Source: a bacterium UBP2_UBA2255 (lineage in GTDB: Bacteria; Edwardsbacteria; AC1; EtOH8). From it: a stretch of 64,000 nucleotides of DNA. Shown piece after piece: positions 1 to 8,108 of this stretch. Under the pieces are notes generated by a model that made no database searches, was not told the DNA's origin, and worked only from the letters and a program-made list of their open reading frames with translations. A program made the translations under genes and the position numbers. Position 1 is the stretch's first letter. Every line of letters begins with the position of its first letter. The stretch is from assembly GCA_002347565.1 (NCBI GenBank), contig DDXR01000049.1:42743-106742 (forward strand), in the 5' to 3' direction.

Positions 1-303
1 GCGGTCGAGGCGCCGGCCGAACGGGACGGGTTCGTATCGGCGATGGACACCCGGGAGGTGGGCATGGCGGCGGTCGGGCTGGGCTGCGGCCGGCTGACGA
101 TGGAGGATGCGATCGACCATGCCGCCGGATTCGTCTTCCACAAGAAGATCGGCGACCAGGTGGCGCAGGGCGAGCCGCTGGTGACCGTGCGCGCCAACGA
201 CCGGCCCCGGGCCGAGGCGGTTGCGGCCAGGCTGTCCCGGCTGATCCGGATAGCGCACGAACCGCCGGCAATCCCCGAGCTGATACGGGAGCGGCTGCCG
301 TGA
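1..303 (+). CDS. Pyrimidine-nucleoside phosphorylase, C-terminal end (5' truncated by window)
   Basis: Only the last 100 codons are present; the frame is open from base 1 and stops at 301-303. The peptide matches the C-terminal PYNP_C domain of thymidine/pyrimidine-nucleoside phosphorylases: an alanine/glycine-rich strand, a 'LGCGRLTMEDAIDHAAG' segment, then 'FHKKIGDQVAQGEPL', which is the hammerhead-like region. This family cleaves thymidine or uridine with phosphate to give base plus (deoxy)ribose-1-phosphate in the cytoplasm. The stop overlaps the GTG start of the next gene by 4 bp, so the two are probably co-transcribed. Whether it is DeoA-type or Pdp-type cannot be decided without the N-terminal catalytic part. 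Confidence 0.85.
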   Translation, partial: AVEAPAERDGFVSAMDTREVGMAAVGLGCGRLTMEDAIDHAAGFVFHKKIGDQVAQGEPLVTVRANDRPRAEAVAARLSRLIRIAHEPPAIPELIRERLP

Positions 304-1070
304 GACGGCTGAGGGGAGCTACGGTGATGATCACCGGAGCCTCCAGCGGCTTCGGGCTGGCCTGCGCCCGCGCCTTCTCCGCCCGGGGCGCCCGCCTGAT
401 CATCGCCGCCCGGCGGCGCGCGCGCCTGGCGCAGCTGGCACGCGAACTGGGGCGGAGGCGCGGCGCCGAAGTACGGACGATGATGCTGGACGTCCGCGAC
501 CGCCGCGCGGTGTCGACGGCCGTCGCTCGGCTGCCGCGCGGCTGGAGGAACATCGACATCCTGGTGAACAATGCCGGGCTGTCGCGCGGACTGAACCCCC
601 TCCAGACGGGCGAAGTCCGCGACTGGGAGGAGATGATCGACACCAACGTCAAGGGCCTGCTGTACGTCACCCGCGCCGTGCTGCCCGGCATGGTCGCGCG
701 CGGCCGCGGGCACGTGGTCAACGTCGGGTCGATCGCCGGGCACGAGACCTACCCGTCCGGCAACGTCTACTGCGCCACCAAGGCCGCGGTGCGCGCGCTG
801 AACAAGGCGCTGCGGATGGACCTGTCCGGCGCCGGCGTCCGGGTCACCAGCGTCGACCCCGGCCTGGCCGAGACCGAGTTCTCGGTGGTCCGCTTCCGCG
901 GCGACCGGGAGCGGGCGCAGAAGGTCTACCAGGGGCTGCGGCCGCTGGACGCGGCCGACGTCGCCGAGGCCGTGGTCTGGGCCTGCGAGCGCCCCGCCCA
1001 CGTCGACATCGAGACCATCGTGATCATGCCGACCGCCCAGGCATCGGCGACGATCGTCCACCGCACATGA
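300..1070 (+). CDS. SDR-family NAD(P)-dependent oxidoreductase (YdfG-like)
   Basis: A classical short-chain dehydrogenase/reductase of 256 aa. The dinucleotide-binding motif TGASSGFG lies at residues 12-19, the structural NNAG motif near 90, and the catalytic triad is Ser144, Tyr157 and Lys161 (YCATK). The sequence resembles the YdfG group of NADP-dependent 3-hydroxy-acid (serine/allo-threonine type) dehydrogenases, but the substrate cannot be read from sequence. It starts with GTG in a GTGA overlap with the preceding phosphorylase stop, which indicates translational coupling. It is followed 26 bp later by an RmlC-like epimerase, so a role in sugar metabolism is also possible. Confidence 0.88.
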   Translation: MRRLRGATVMITGASSGFGLACARAFSARGARLIIAARRRARLAQLARELGRRRGAEVRTMMLDVRDRRAVSTAVARLPRGWRNIDILVNNAGLSRGLNPLQTGEVRDWEEMIDTNVKGLLYVTRAVLPGMVARGRGHVVNVGSIAGHETYPSGNVYCATKAAVRALNKALRMDLSGAGVRVTSVDPGLAETEFSVVRFRGDRERAQKVYQGLRPLDAADVAEAVVWACERPAHVDIETIVIMPTAQASATIVHRT

Positions 1071-1096
1071 TCGAAACACCACACGCAGGGGAATGA

Positions 1097-1735
1097 ATGA
1101 AGATCATCGGGGTCACCAGCCTGGCCATCCCCGACGTCAAGGTGATCCGCTACCAGCGGTTCGCCGACCACCGGGGCTACTTCACCGAGACCTACCGCCG
1201 CAGCGACTTCGAGCGCCTGCCGGAGCTGGACTTCATGCGGGGCGTCTCGTTCGGCCAGTGCAACGAGAGCCGGTCGCGGCCCGGCACGGTGCGCGGCCTG
1301 CACTTCCAGTGGAACCCCTACATGGGCAAGCTGGTGCGCACCACGTCCGGCCGGATGGTGGACCTGTTCCTCGACATCAGGAAGGGATCACCGACCTTCG
1401 GCCAGGCCGCAGCCTGCGACCTGCCCGACGATCCCGCCGCGCCCCACGGCGAGTGGATCTGGGTGCCGGCCGGCTTCGCCCACGGCAATTACTTCACGGC
1501 CGAGAGCCGGATCGAGTACTTCTGCTCCGGCGAGTACAGCCCGGGCTGCGAGGCCGGCATCTCGCCGCTGGCCGCGGACCTCGACTGGTCGCGGTGCGAC
1601 CCGGCGCTGAAGCGGGAGTTCGACGCGCTGGCCGCCGCCGGCGCCCTGATCACCGACAAGGACCGCGACGGGTTCACGCTGGCGTCCTGGCAGGCCGACC
1701 CCCGGTCCGACAACTTCATCCACGGGAAGTGCTGA
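1097..1735 (+). CDS. rfbC: dTDP-4-dehydrorhamnose 3,5-epimerase-like protein (RmlC family)
   Basis: 212 aa, a little longer than typical RmlC (about 180-190 aa). It carries the family hallmarks: 'DHRGYFTETY' at 24-33, the catalytic-His motif 'VRGLHFQ' (His69), and the cupin-barrel segment 'VPAGFAHG'. RmlC epimerises C3 and C5 of dTDP-4-keto-6-deoxyglucose on the way to dTDP-rhamnose. No rmlA, rmlB or rmlD lies in the window, and the two flanking genes are oxidoreductases, so the sugar nucleotide acted on may differ. An AGGGGA ribosome-binding site precedes the ATG. The name is by family membership only. Confidence 0.8.
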   Translation: MKIIGVTSLAIPDVKVIRYQRFADHRGYFTETYRRSDFERLPELDFMRGVSFGQCNESRSRPGTVRGLHFQWNPYMGKLVRTTSGRMVDLFLDIRKGSPTFGQAAACDLPDDPAAPHGEWIWVPAGFAHGNYFTAESRIEYFCSGEYSPGCEAGISPLAADLDWSRCDPALKREFDALAAAGALITDKDRDGFTLASWQADPRSDNFIHGKC

Positions 1736-1739
1736 CGCG

Positions 1740-2849
1740 GTGCTGTCGTTCCGCTGCACGGTGATCGGCGCGGGCGCGGTCGGCTTGGCCGTGGCCCGCG
1801 CGCTGGCATCGCGCCACCGCGGCGAGAACGACGTGCTGGTGGTCGAGCAGGGCCGGTCGTTCGGCACCGGGATCTCCAGCCGCAACAGCGAGGTGGTCCA
1901 TTCGGGGCTCTATTATCCCAACGGCAGCCTCAAGCACCGGCTGTGCGTCGAAGGGCGGCGCGCCCTGTACCAGTACTGCGAGGCCAAGGGCGTCCCGTTC
2001 AACAAGTGCGGGAAACTGGTCGTCGCGGCCGATGCCGCCGAGGAGCCGGAGCTCGATATCCTGTTCGAGCAGGGCCGCCGCAACGGGATCGAGAACGTCG
2101 AGCGTCTGACCGGCGGACAGGCGGCGGCGCTGGAGCCGGACGTGCGGGCCAGCGCGGCGCTGTTCCTGGCCGAGACCGGCATCTTCGACACCCATTCCTA
2201 CATGAAGGCGCTGGAATCGGACATCGCCGCGGACAACGGGACCGTTTCGTACGACTCCGAGGTGGTGGCGCTCGAGCGCAGCGGCTCCGGGTACGTGCTG
2301 CGGCTGCGCTCCGGCGAGGAGTTCGGGTCGGCGATCGTGGTCAACTGCGGCGGGCTGGGCGCCCCGGACATCGCCCGAATGGTGGGGCTGGAGCCTGAGG
2401 CCATGCACCCCTGCAAGGGCTCGTACTTCGCCTACTCGGGCGGACACCGGGTCACCCACCTGGTTTACCCGATCCCGGAGAAGGGGTTGACCGGCCTGGG
2501 CGTGCACGCCACCATCGACCTGGCCGGCCGGCTGCGGTTCGGGCCGGATGTGGAGTACGTGGCATCGACCGACGACTTCACGGTGGACGAGCGCAAGCTG
2601 GAAGCGTTCCAGGGCGCGGCGCGGCGGCTGTTCCCCGCCATCGACGCCGCCCGGCTGGCGCCGGACCAGGCCGGGGTCCGCCCCAAGCTGCAGGGGCCGG
2701 GCGATGGCGAGGTCCGGGACTTCGTCATCCGGGACGAGATCGGCCGCGGGTTCCCGGGATTCGTCGACCTGCTGGGGATCGAGTCGCCAGGCCTGACGGC
2801 CAGCCTGGCGATCGGGGAGCAGGTGGCTGTTCTCCTCGAAAAGGCATGA
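1740..2849 (+). CDS. FAD-dependent oxidoreductase, L-2-hydroxyglutarate oxidase (LhgO)-like
   Basis: 369 aa with a GTG start 5 bp after the epimerase stop. The N-terminus holds an FAD-binding Rossmann motif (VIGAGAVG, residues 8-15). Next comes 'SSRNSEVVHSGLYYP', the segment typical of the LhgO/L2HGDH branch of the DAO superfamily, and a C-terminal 'GIESPGLTASLAIGE' that closes the FAD fold. Family members oxidise L-2-hydroxyglutarate and pass electrons to the quinone pool; related ones act on glycerol-3-phosphate or amino acids. The exact substrate is unproven. It is the last gene of the upstream group and is followed by a perfect hairpin. Confidence 0.82.
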   Translation: MLSFRCTVIGAGAVGLAVARALASRHRGENDVLVVEQGRSFGTGISSRNSEVVHSGLYYPNGSLKHRLCVEGRRALYQYCEAKGVPFNKCGKLVVAADAAEEPELDILFEQGRRNGIENVERLTGGQAAALEPDVRASAALFLAETGIFDTHSYMKALESDIAADNGTVSYDSEVVALERSGSGYVLRLRSGEEFGSAIVVNCGGLGAPDIARMVGLEPEAMHPCKGSYFAYSGGHRVTHLVYPIPEKGLTGLGVHATIDLAGRLRFGPDVEYVASTDDFTVDERKLEAFQGAARRLFPAIDAARLAPDQAGVRPKLQGPGDGEVRDFVIRDEIGRGFPGFVDLLGIESPGLTASLAIGEQVAVLLEKA

Positions 2850-2860
2850 CACCTCCCTTG

Positions 2861-2888
2861 ACCCTCCCCGAAAGCGTTCGGGGAGGGT
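2861..2888 (+). repeat. Perfect GC-rich palindrome after LhgO-like gene
   Basis: A 12-bp perfect inverted repeat (arms 2861-2872 and 2877-2888) around the 4-nt loop AGCG, 12 bp after the stop codon. No T-run follows, so it is not a standard intrinsic terminator. It could stabilise the mRNA 3' end, or be one copy of a dispersed extragenic palindrome; a related but imperfect CCCCTCC...GGAGGGGG structure lies at 44027-44057. Confidence 0.7.
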
Positions 2889-2918
2889 AGGGTGGGGTCA
2901 AGATATTGCATTAAGTGC

Positions 2919-2947
2919 TTGACAAATCAGGCATTCTGATGTAAAAT
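2919..2947 (+). promoter_or_regulatory. Consensus sigma70-type promoter
   Basis: A perfect -35 TTGACA (2919-2924), a 17-bp spacer and a -10 TAAAAT (2942-2947). The predicted start of transcription is about 2954. It drives the structured RNA below and, if that RNA's terminator is read through, the 30-kb polysaccharide cluster. Confidence 0.85.
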
Positions 2948-2953
2948 ATCCCA

Positions 2954-3142
2954 GAATTATTAATCCAAGGGAGCGTACGGGCGAGAGCGTTAAAGTCGGC
3001 GGTTTTCGGACATTCTGACATACCTTCGAAAGCTCGGGATTGCTCGAAACCCCGCTTTGGCGCCCCGTATCCAAGCTTCTTTGGAGACAAAGGATCGCGT
3101 ATTCCTTTGCCGGGCGCCGTTTAGCGGCCGCCCGGTTTTTTT
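2954..3142 (+). ncRNA. Structured leader or stand-alone small RNA upstream of polysaccharide cluster
   Basis: About 190 nt between a consensus promoter and a strong intrinsic terminator, with no convincing ORF. Visible pairings are: a long-range stem 2976-2983 with 3061-3069 (one bulged C); a hairpin around 3029-3058; CCAAG-cttc-TTTGG at 3071-3084; CAAAGGA/TCCTTTG at 3088-3094 and 3103-3109; then the terminator at 3110-3142. The 3' strand of the long-range stem (CGCCCCG, 3061-3067) could instead pair with the terminator's 5' arm (CGGGCG, 3111-3116). The two states would be mutually exclusive, as in an attenuator or riboswitch. I cannot match it to a named riboswitch class. A free-standing sRNA is the alternative reading. 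Confidence 0.7.
3110..3142 (+). terminator. Intrinsic terminator ending the structured RNA
   Basis: Stem CCGGGCG (3110-3116) with CGCCCGG (3129-3135), extended by CCG/CGG with one bulge, followed by seven T residues (3136-3142). It lies 154 bp before the first gene of the polysaccharide cluster, so it either attenuates that cluster or ends a separate RNA. Confidence 0.85.
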
Positions 3143-3197
3143 ATCCTATGAACTGCAGTGCATCGAGCAGCCCGCCGCAGGTCGAGTGGCCGCCATC

Positions 3198-3227
3198 TCG
3201 ATATGAACCGGTATAGGTTCTACTCGA
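3198..3227 (+). promoter_or_regulatory. Dyad-symmetric element, possible operator or hairpin
   Basis: GAACC (3205-3209) and GGTTC (3216-3220) are flanked by TCGA at equal distances (3198-3201 and 3224-3227), giving a symmetric element centred near 3212. It lies between the terminator and the first cluster gene. ATCGAGA is repeated at about 3238 and 3257. It could bind a dimeric regulator or form an RNA hairpin. Confidence 0.4.
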
Positions 3228-3295
3228 TGTGCGGCTGTATCGAGACCCGGCGGGCATATCGAGAGGCGCGGCCAACAACTATCACCGGAGAGAAC

Positions 3296-4249
3296 ATGCC
3301 TAAACACAGGGATTTGATCATGAGACATCGCATCATTGTTGTCGCATCGATAGCCTTGATGCTCGTCCTGGCCGTGCCGGCGTTCTCCCAGAAGACGATC
3401 ATCCCCCAGATCGGCCTGGACTGGACCCGGGAGCGACCGGCGATCAAGGTGCAGGTGCTGGGCCAGGTGCGCAACCCCGGGCTCCACACCCTGCAGGCGT
3501 ACGACCGGCTGGCCAGCGCCGTGGGCGCGGCCGGCGGGCCGAACGAGCAGGCGTCGATCCGCTCGGTGATCCTGATGCGCGACGGCAAGGCGATCGATAC
3601 GCTCGACCTGTACCAGTACATGACCCAGAACGACCAGTCCCAGAACCCCGAGGTCAAAGACGGGGACATCGTGTTCTTTCCCCTGGCCACCAACATGGTC
3701 ACGGTCTTCGGCCAGGTGTTCAAGCCGGGGAAGTACGAGATCAAGCCGGGCGAGCGGCTGATGGACCTGGTCATCATGGCCGGCGGTTTCACGCCATTCT
3801 CGACCCGCGAGGACATCAAGGTCCAGAACATAGCCCGGCCGGACAGCGTGATAAGCATCAACGTCAAGCGGTTCGCCCTGGACCGCGACCCGGCGTTGAA
3901 CATCGAGCTCAAGGCCGGCGACATCGTTACCGTGCCGACCACCCCGACCACCGTTACCGTGGTGGGACAGGTGCAGAAGGGCGGCACCTTCCCGTACGAG
4001 CCGGGAACGCTGCTGTCGTACTACCTGGGCATGGCCGGCGGGTACGCCGAGCGGGCCAGCACCGGGAACATCCGCATCAACCGCTGGGGCGGCAAGACGG
4101 TCAAGGGCAGGGAGAGCACCATCATGGAGCCGGGCGACGTGGTTGTGGTGGGGGAGATGCAGATCAAGGGCTGGCGCGACTACATCAACCTGATCGCCCA
4201 GGTGGCGACCACGGGTTTCATTGTATGGCAAGTTGCACGGGTACAATAG
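3296..4249 (+). CDS. SLBB-domain polysaccharide export protein (Wza-like, without a clear Poly_export domain)
   Basis: 317 aa from the ATG preceded by GGAGAG; in-frame starts further upstream have no ribosome-binding site. A signal peptide covers residues 1 to about 31 (hydrophobic core then AFSQ). Three SLBB-like repeats follow, each beginning with a '(V)xGQVxxPGxxxxxPG' pattern: about 53-120, 133-215 and 222-300. The C-terminus has a short hydrophobic helix (about 297-312). Wza-type proteins form the outer-membrane export channel with a Wzz/Wzc partner, and the next gene is Wzz-like. The usual N-terminal Poly_export domain is not evident, so this may be a variant exporter or an accessory SLBB protein. 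Confidence 0.8.
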   Translation: MPKHRDLIMRHRIIVVASIALMLVLAVPAFSQKTIIPQIGLDWTRERPAIKVQVLGQVRNPGLHTLQAYDRLASAVGAAGGPNEQASIRSVILMRDGKAIDTLDLYQYMTQNDQSQNPEVKDGDIVFFPLATNMVTVFGQVFKPGKYEIKPGERLMDLVIMAGGFTPFSTREDIKVQNIARPDSVISINVKRFALDRDPALNIELKAGDIVTVPTTPTTVTVVGQVQKGGTFPYEPGTLLSYYLGMAGGYAERASTGNIRINRWGGKTVKGRESTIMEPGDVVVVGEMQIKGWRDYINLIAQVATTGFIVWQVARVQ

Positions 4250-4257
4250 GAGGGACT

Positions 4258-5457
4258 ATGTTCAACAGCTTCTACGACGTCCTGGTGGTACTGGTCAAGA
4301 ACCGGCGGATGATCCTCTGGAACACTGCTGGATTCACGGTCTTAGCTCTCGTACTGAGCCTGGTGATTCCTAACAAATATAAAGCCACGGCCACCTTGAT
4401 GCCTCCGGTTTCACAAGGATCGAACAATTTAATGTCGATGGCGTTGCGGGGGAATTTCATGTCCGCTGATCCCGAGATCGGCGGCACCGGGTTCATGCCG
4501 GGCATGGTCACACCATCGGACGTGTTTGCCTTCATGCTCGAGAGCGGTACTGTAGCTGACATCGTCATCCGGGAATGCGATTTGGTCAACCACTACAAGC
4601 AGACGAAAACCTTCGTTAATAAACAGGACAAGGCGATGTACAACATCGCCAAGAAACTGAAGAAAGCCACCAAGGTCAAGGTCACGGACGAACGGTTCAT
4701 CATCATCACGGTCGAGGACAAGAGCAAGACCAAGGCGGCCGAGATCGCCAACAAGTACGGCGAGGCGCTGGACCGGGTCTACGCCAAAATGACCATGACC
4801 CAGGGCGGCAAGATGCGGGAGTTCATCGAGAGAAGGTTGGGGCAGGAGGAACTCCTGCTGCGACAGACCGAGGACTCACTAAAACGGTTCCAGCAGCGTT
4901 ACCGGACAATCTCGTTGGGCGACGAAATGAAGGCCGTTATCGAGATGTCGGCCACGCTGGAGGCCAAGATCATCAGCCAGAAGATCGAGCTGGACGCCAT
5001 CAAGTCGTACGCCACAGCGGACAATACCCAGGTGAAAGTGATGGAGAACCAGATCCAGAAATCTCAACAGGAGCTGAACCAGCTGGTCGGCGGCAGCCGT
5101 GGCAACACGCTGTTCGTCTCGTTCGCCAAGGCCCCCGAGATCGGTGCCATGATGGGCCAGCTGACCCGGGATGTGCGGATCCACCAGGAGCTGTATGCGC
5201 TGCTGGTGCAGCAGCTGGAGCAAGCGAAAATATTGGAGGCCAAGGATACGCCCAAGGTTCAGTTCCTGGAACGCGCGGCGCCGCCGTACCGGAAGAGCTG
5301 GCCCAAGCGGTCGCTTCTAACGGCACTGGGATTAATCGCTGGACTGGTGAGCAGCATCGTCGCGATACTGGTGGCTCGCAGAATTGAGGCGTTCTTGACG
5401 GATTCCGGCCGCAGAGGTCAATTGGCGGAATTCAAGAAGATGCTTACAGCCAAGTGA
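4258..5457 (+). CDS. Chain-length determinant (Wzz-family) protein
   Basis: 399 aa starting at an ATG preceded by AGGAGGG that overlaps the previous stop. An N-terminal membrane helix lies at about 20-41, followed by the Wzz-typical 'YKATATLMPP' strand. A large periplasmic part with coiled-coil stretches (about 170-280) comes next, then a C-terminal membrane helix (about 355-375). This is the standard two-helix PCP layout with no cytoplasmic tyrosine-kinase domain. Such proteins set polymer length in Wzx/Wzy pathways. A second, shorter Wzz-like gene lies at 16808. Confidence 0.85.
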   Translation: MFNSFYDVLVVLVKNRRMILWNTAGFTVLALVLSLVIPNKYKATATLMPPVSQGSNNLMSMALRGNFMSADPEIGGTGFMPGMVTPSDVFAFMLESGTVADIVIRECDLVNHYKQTKTFVNKQDKAMYNIAKKLKKATKVKVTDERFIIITVEDKSKTKAAEIANKYGEALDRVYAKMTMTQGGKMREFIERRLGQEELLLRQTEDSLKRFQQRYRTISLGDEMKAVIEMSATLEAKIISQKIELDAIKSYATADNTQVKVMENQIQKSQQELNQLVGGSRGNTLFVSFAKAPEIGAMMGQLTRDVRIHQELYALLVQQLEQAKILEAKDTPKVQFLERAAPPYRKSWPKRSLLTALGLIAGLVSSIVAILVARRIEAFLTDSGRRGQLAEFKKMLTAK

Positions 5458-5479
5458 TGCGACTGGAAGTACAATCGCC

Positions 5480-6841
5480 GTGCCCTTCTATCGAGCGATG
5501 ATGAAACGATTTCGGCACACCGTTGCTATTGCCTTGGGGTCCGCCCTGCTGCTGCTCGCTGTCTTTCAACAGTGGATCGTGCTGGGACTATTGTTCGGCA
5601 TTAGCATCGCAGTGTCGCTTTTCTTAAAGATGCACACCAGACCGGAAATCATCCTTACGGTTTGCATGATACTTGGATTTGCACCTTCGCCATCGCGGTA
5701 TTTCGGGTATGTGCTTTTTATGCTTGTCGCATTTGAACTGCTGTCTCGTCGCGGACCGAATGCTCCGTGGAGGAACACGATTGATGTCGTTACTGTCGCC
5801 TGGTCTTGCATTGTTCTGTTTGGTCTCTTAACCGTACCACGGTGGCAGTTGCCTTTGGAAGGAATACAGTGGTCGCTGTCATTAGGATTGATGCCTCTTA
5901 TTACTTATCTCATGGTCGGAGGTGGTATTTTGCGACCTGAGGAGTTGCGATGGATATTGGACAGGGGATTGCCGCTCGTATTTTTGTTCGTTGTTGGTGA
6001 GACACTTATCGCTGCGATAATCATCGCTGTTCAACAGCAATCCCTCAATAACTGGGTAGGTATTTATAGTTTTAGGAAACTGATGATACCGGACAATGGC
6101 AGCAACAGGCTGGCCGCACTGCTCGTCTTTATATCGGTGTTCAATTACACCAAGAACGTCACATGCCGCCGTGAGATGGCAAGTGAAACAAGAACAGTGA
6201 TAGTATCGCTCGTAGCATTGGGACTGTCATTGTTGATCATGTCGCGCGGAGCGATCGTCGGCCTTGGTGTCGCAATAGCGGCATTCGTGTTGGGAAAGAT
6301 TATCAAAGATAGACGGATCAGCGTAGTGCCGATAATTGTAATGATGCTGGTCCTATTTGTGGTTGCGAAGCCCTTCATTGATGAAGTAATATTCCGAATG
6401 CAGAACGTTCGATTTGACATGTCAACGCTCTATCGTCTCGGCATGTGGCAGCAAAGCATTCTGTCTATCGGCAGGAACCTGGTGATCGGGTCGGGGCCCG
6501 GTCAACGGTCGTACGATATCATGAACGAGCAGCACGAGGACCCCCATAACATGGTGCTACGCTATGGCGTAGAATACGGCGGCATAGCGGCACTGCTGAT
6601 AGTGGTCATCCTGCTCTACCCGGTGATCCTTTACATAAGGCTGTTCCGCCGCGACCCTTCGTACGCGAAAAAACTATTTCTTGTGTTCAGCCCCGCGTTA
6701 CTCGGTGTCACCGTTCACGCCCAGATGGATTTTGTGATAACGTCAAAGAGTTTCGGCCCGCTTTATTGGTTGGTTTGGTCGATGCAATTGCGGGCATTGC
6801 GAGACCATGATGACGGACGACTGATCAATACGTCGTCGTAG
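5480..6841 (+). CDS. O-antigen polymerase/ligase-like membrane protein (Wzy_C type), copy 1
   Basis: Up to 453 aa from a GTG start; ATG codons at 5498/5501 are alternatives. It is predicted to have about 11 membrane helices. A periplasmic loop near residue 335 carries 'GSGPGQRSYD' and 'DPHNMVLRYGVEYG', the pattern of Wzy_C/WaaL proteins (GxGxG then HN). These polymerise lipid-linked repeat units or ligate glycans at the periplasmic face. It sits between wzz-like and wzx-like genes, which favours Wzy. Base composition is clearly more AT-rich than the flanking genes, a sign of horizontal acquisition. Confidence 0.8.
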   Translation: MPFYRAMMKRFRHTVAIALGSALLLLAVFQQWIVLGLLFGISIAVSLFLKMHTRPEIILTVCMILGFAPSPSRYFGYVLFMLVAFELLSRRGPNAPWRNTIDVVTVAWSCIVLFGLLTVPRWQLPLEGIQWSLSLGLMPLITYLMVGGGILRPEELRWILDRGLPLVFLFVVGETLIAAIIIAVQQQSLNNWVGIYSFRKLMIPDNGSNRLAALLVFISVFNYTKNVTCRREMASETRTVIVSLVALGLSLLIMSRGAIVGLGVAIAAFVLGKIIKDRRISVVPIIVMMLVLFVVAKPFIDEVIFRMQNVRFDMSTLYRLGMWQQSILSIGRNLVIGSGPGQRSYDIMNEQHEDPHNMVLRYGVEYGGIAALLIVVILLYPVILYIRLFRRDPSYAKKLFLVFSPALLGVTVHAQMDFVITSKSFGPLYWLVWSMQLRALRDHDDGRLINTSS

Positions 6842-6848
6842 TATTGCG

Positions 6849-8108
6849 ATGAAAGCCTACAGAACTATTTGGGAAAACCTGCTGTCGTTGCTGGGTCTCC
6901 AGGTCGTTAATTACCTGCTGCCGTTGGTGTCTTTCCCGTACATCGTGCGAGTTGTGGGGATCGATGGATTTGGGTTGTTCTCATTCATATTTTCGATAAA
7001 CCAGTACTTTGTCATTCTAACCGATTACGGATTTAACCTGACAGCGACGCGTGATATTTCGATAGCTCGGCATGAACCGCAAAGGGTCTCGGAGATATTT
7101 TCGGCAGTGATCATCATTAAGTCTTTGTTCTTGCTTGCCAGCATAATATTGATGACCGGCGCAGTGCTGATGGTCCCAAAACTTCACGAGCATTGGACGT
7201 TGTACATGCTGTCGATGCTCAGCGTACTAGGGAATGTTTTATTTCCGGTATGGTTCTTCCAAGGCGTCGAACTTACCAAATACATCGCGGTCATCAATGG
7301 CGCAGTTAAACTGGTAGCAACGGCCTGTATCTTTTTATTTGTAAAGGTGGGCAGTGATCTCTCGGTGTTAGTGTTCATCCAGTCAGTTGGCGTTGTCGTG
7401 GCCGGTGTGGCATCGCTTCTCCTGATCTGGCGGCAGCGATCGGTGCGATTGGTGTGGCCGAGCAGCGGGACGATCACGCGGATGATGCGGTCCGGTCGCG
7501 AAGTGTTCCTGACGATCATATCCTCGACCTTGGTCAACAACACCAACATATTTTTACTCGGCATGTTAACGGACAACATGACGGTAGGGTTCTTTTCGAT
7601 CGCCGATCGGATCGTTCGGGTGTTCATATCGCTTTGCGCACCGGTCAGCACCGCAATATTCCCTTACGTGAGTAAAGGCTTTGGCGAAGATCGAAAGAAG
7701 ACGATGTCTTTCCTGCGGCGAGTATTGACCATCGGGGGGTTAGCTTTCGGTTGTTTTGTAATGGTCCTATTGATTGCGCCGGACCTGCTGGTGCGAATCG
7801 TCACCGGCAGTGATTCGTCGCGGATAAGCCTGCTGGTAAGAATCATGTCTGTGGTGCCGCTCAGCATATTCATTGACAACCTATATGGAACACAAATATT
7901 GATCAACGTCGGAAGGACATCTGATTTTCTCAAAGCGGTCTTCATTCCTGGTGTGTTATCAGTATTGGCCGCTTTGGTAGTGTACCCTGTCTTTAAGGAT
8001 CTCGGGGCGGCAGTGGTATTCACTGTCGCTGAGCTGATGATCTTGGTATTCATGATTCACTATGTGCGAGGGCAGCAGCTGTACCTGGTTCGGGATGGGT
8101 GGTTATGA
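6849..8108 (+). CDS. Polysaccharide flippase (Wzx/RfbX family), copy 1
   Basis: 419 aa with roughly 12-13 hydrophobic helices. The N-terminus is typical of RfbX/Wzx: 'LPLVSFPYIVRVVGIDGFG' at about 25-43, then 'QYFVILTDYGFNLTATRDIS'. It flips undecaprenyl-diphosphate-linked repeat units across the inner membrane. It shares the AT-rich composition of the preceding polymerase gene, and the two probably arrived together. Its stop overlaps the ATG of the next gene (ATGA, 8105-8108). Confidence 0.87.
   Translation: MKAYRTIWENLLSLLGLQVVNYLLPLVSFPYIVRVVGIDGFGLFSFIFSINQYFVILTDYGFNLTATRDISIARHEPQRVSEIFSAVIIIKSLFLLASIILMTGAVLMVPKLHEHWTLYMLSMLSVLGNVLFPVWFFQGVELTKYIAVINGAVKLVATACIFLFVKVGSDLSVLVFIQSVGVVVAGVASLLLIWRQRSVRLVWPSSGTITRMMRSGREVFLTIISSTLVNNTNIFLLGMLTDNMTVGFFSIADRIVRVFISLCAPVSTAIFPYVSKGFGEDRKKTMSFLRRVLTIGGLAFGCFVMVLLIAPDLLVRIVTGSDSSRISLLVRIMSVVPLSIFIDNLYGTQILINVGRTSDFLKAVFIPGVLSVLAALVVYPVFKDLGAAVVFTVAELMILVFMIHYVRGQQLYLVRDGWL

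Noticed and set aside
2954..3142. c-di-GMP riboswitch as the identity of the leader RNA
   Set aside because: It would suit a polysaccharide cluster, but the conserved core sequences of GEMM-I and GEMM-II are not present.
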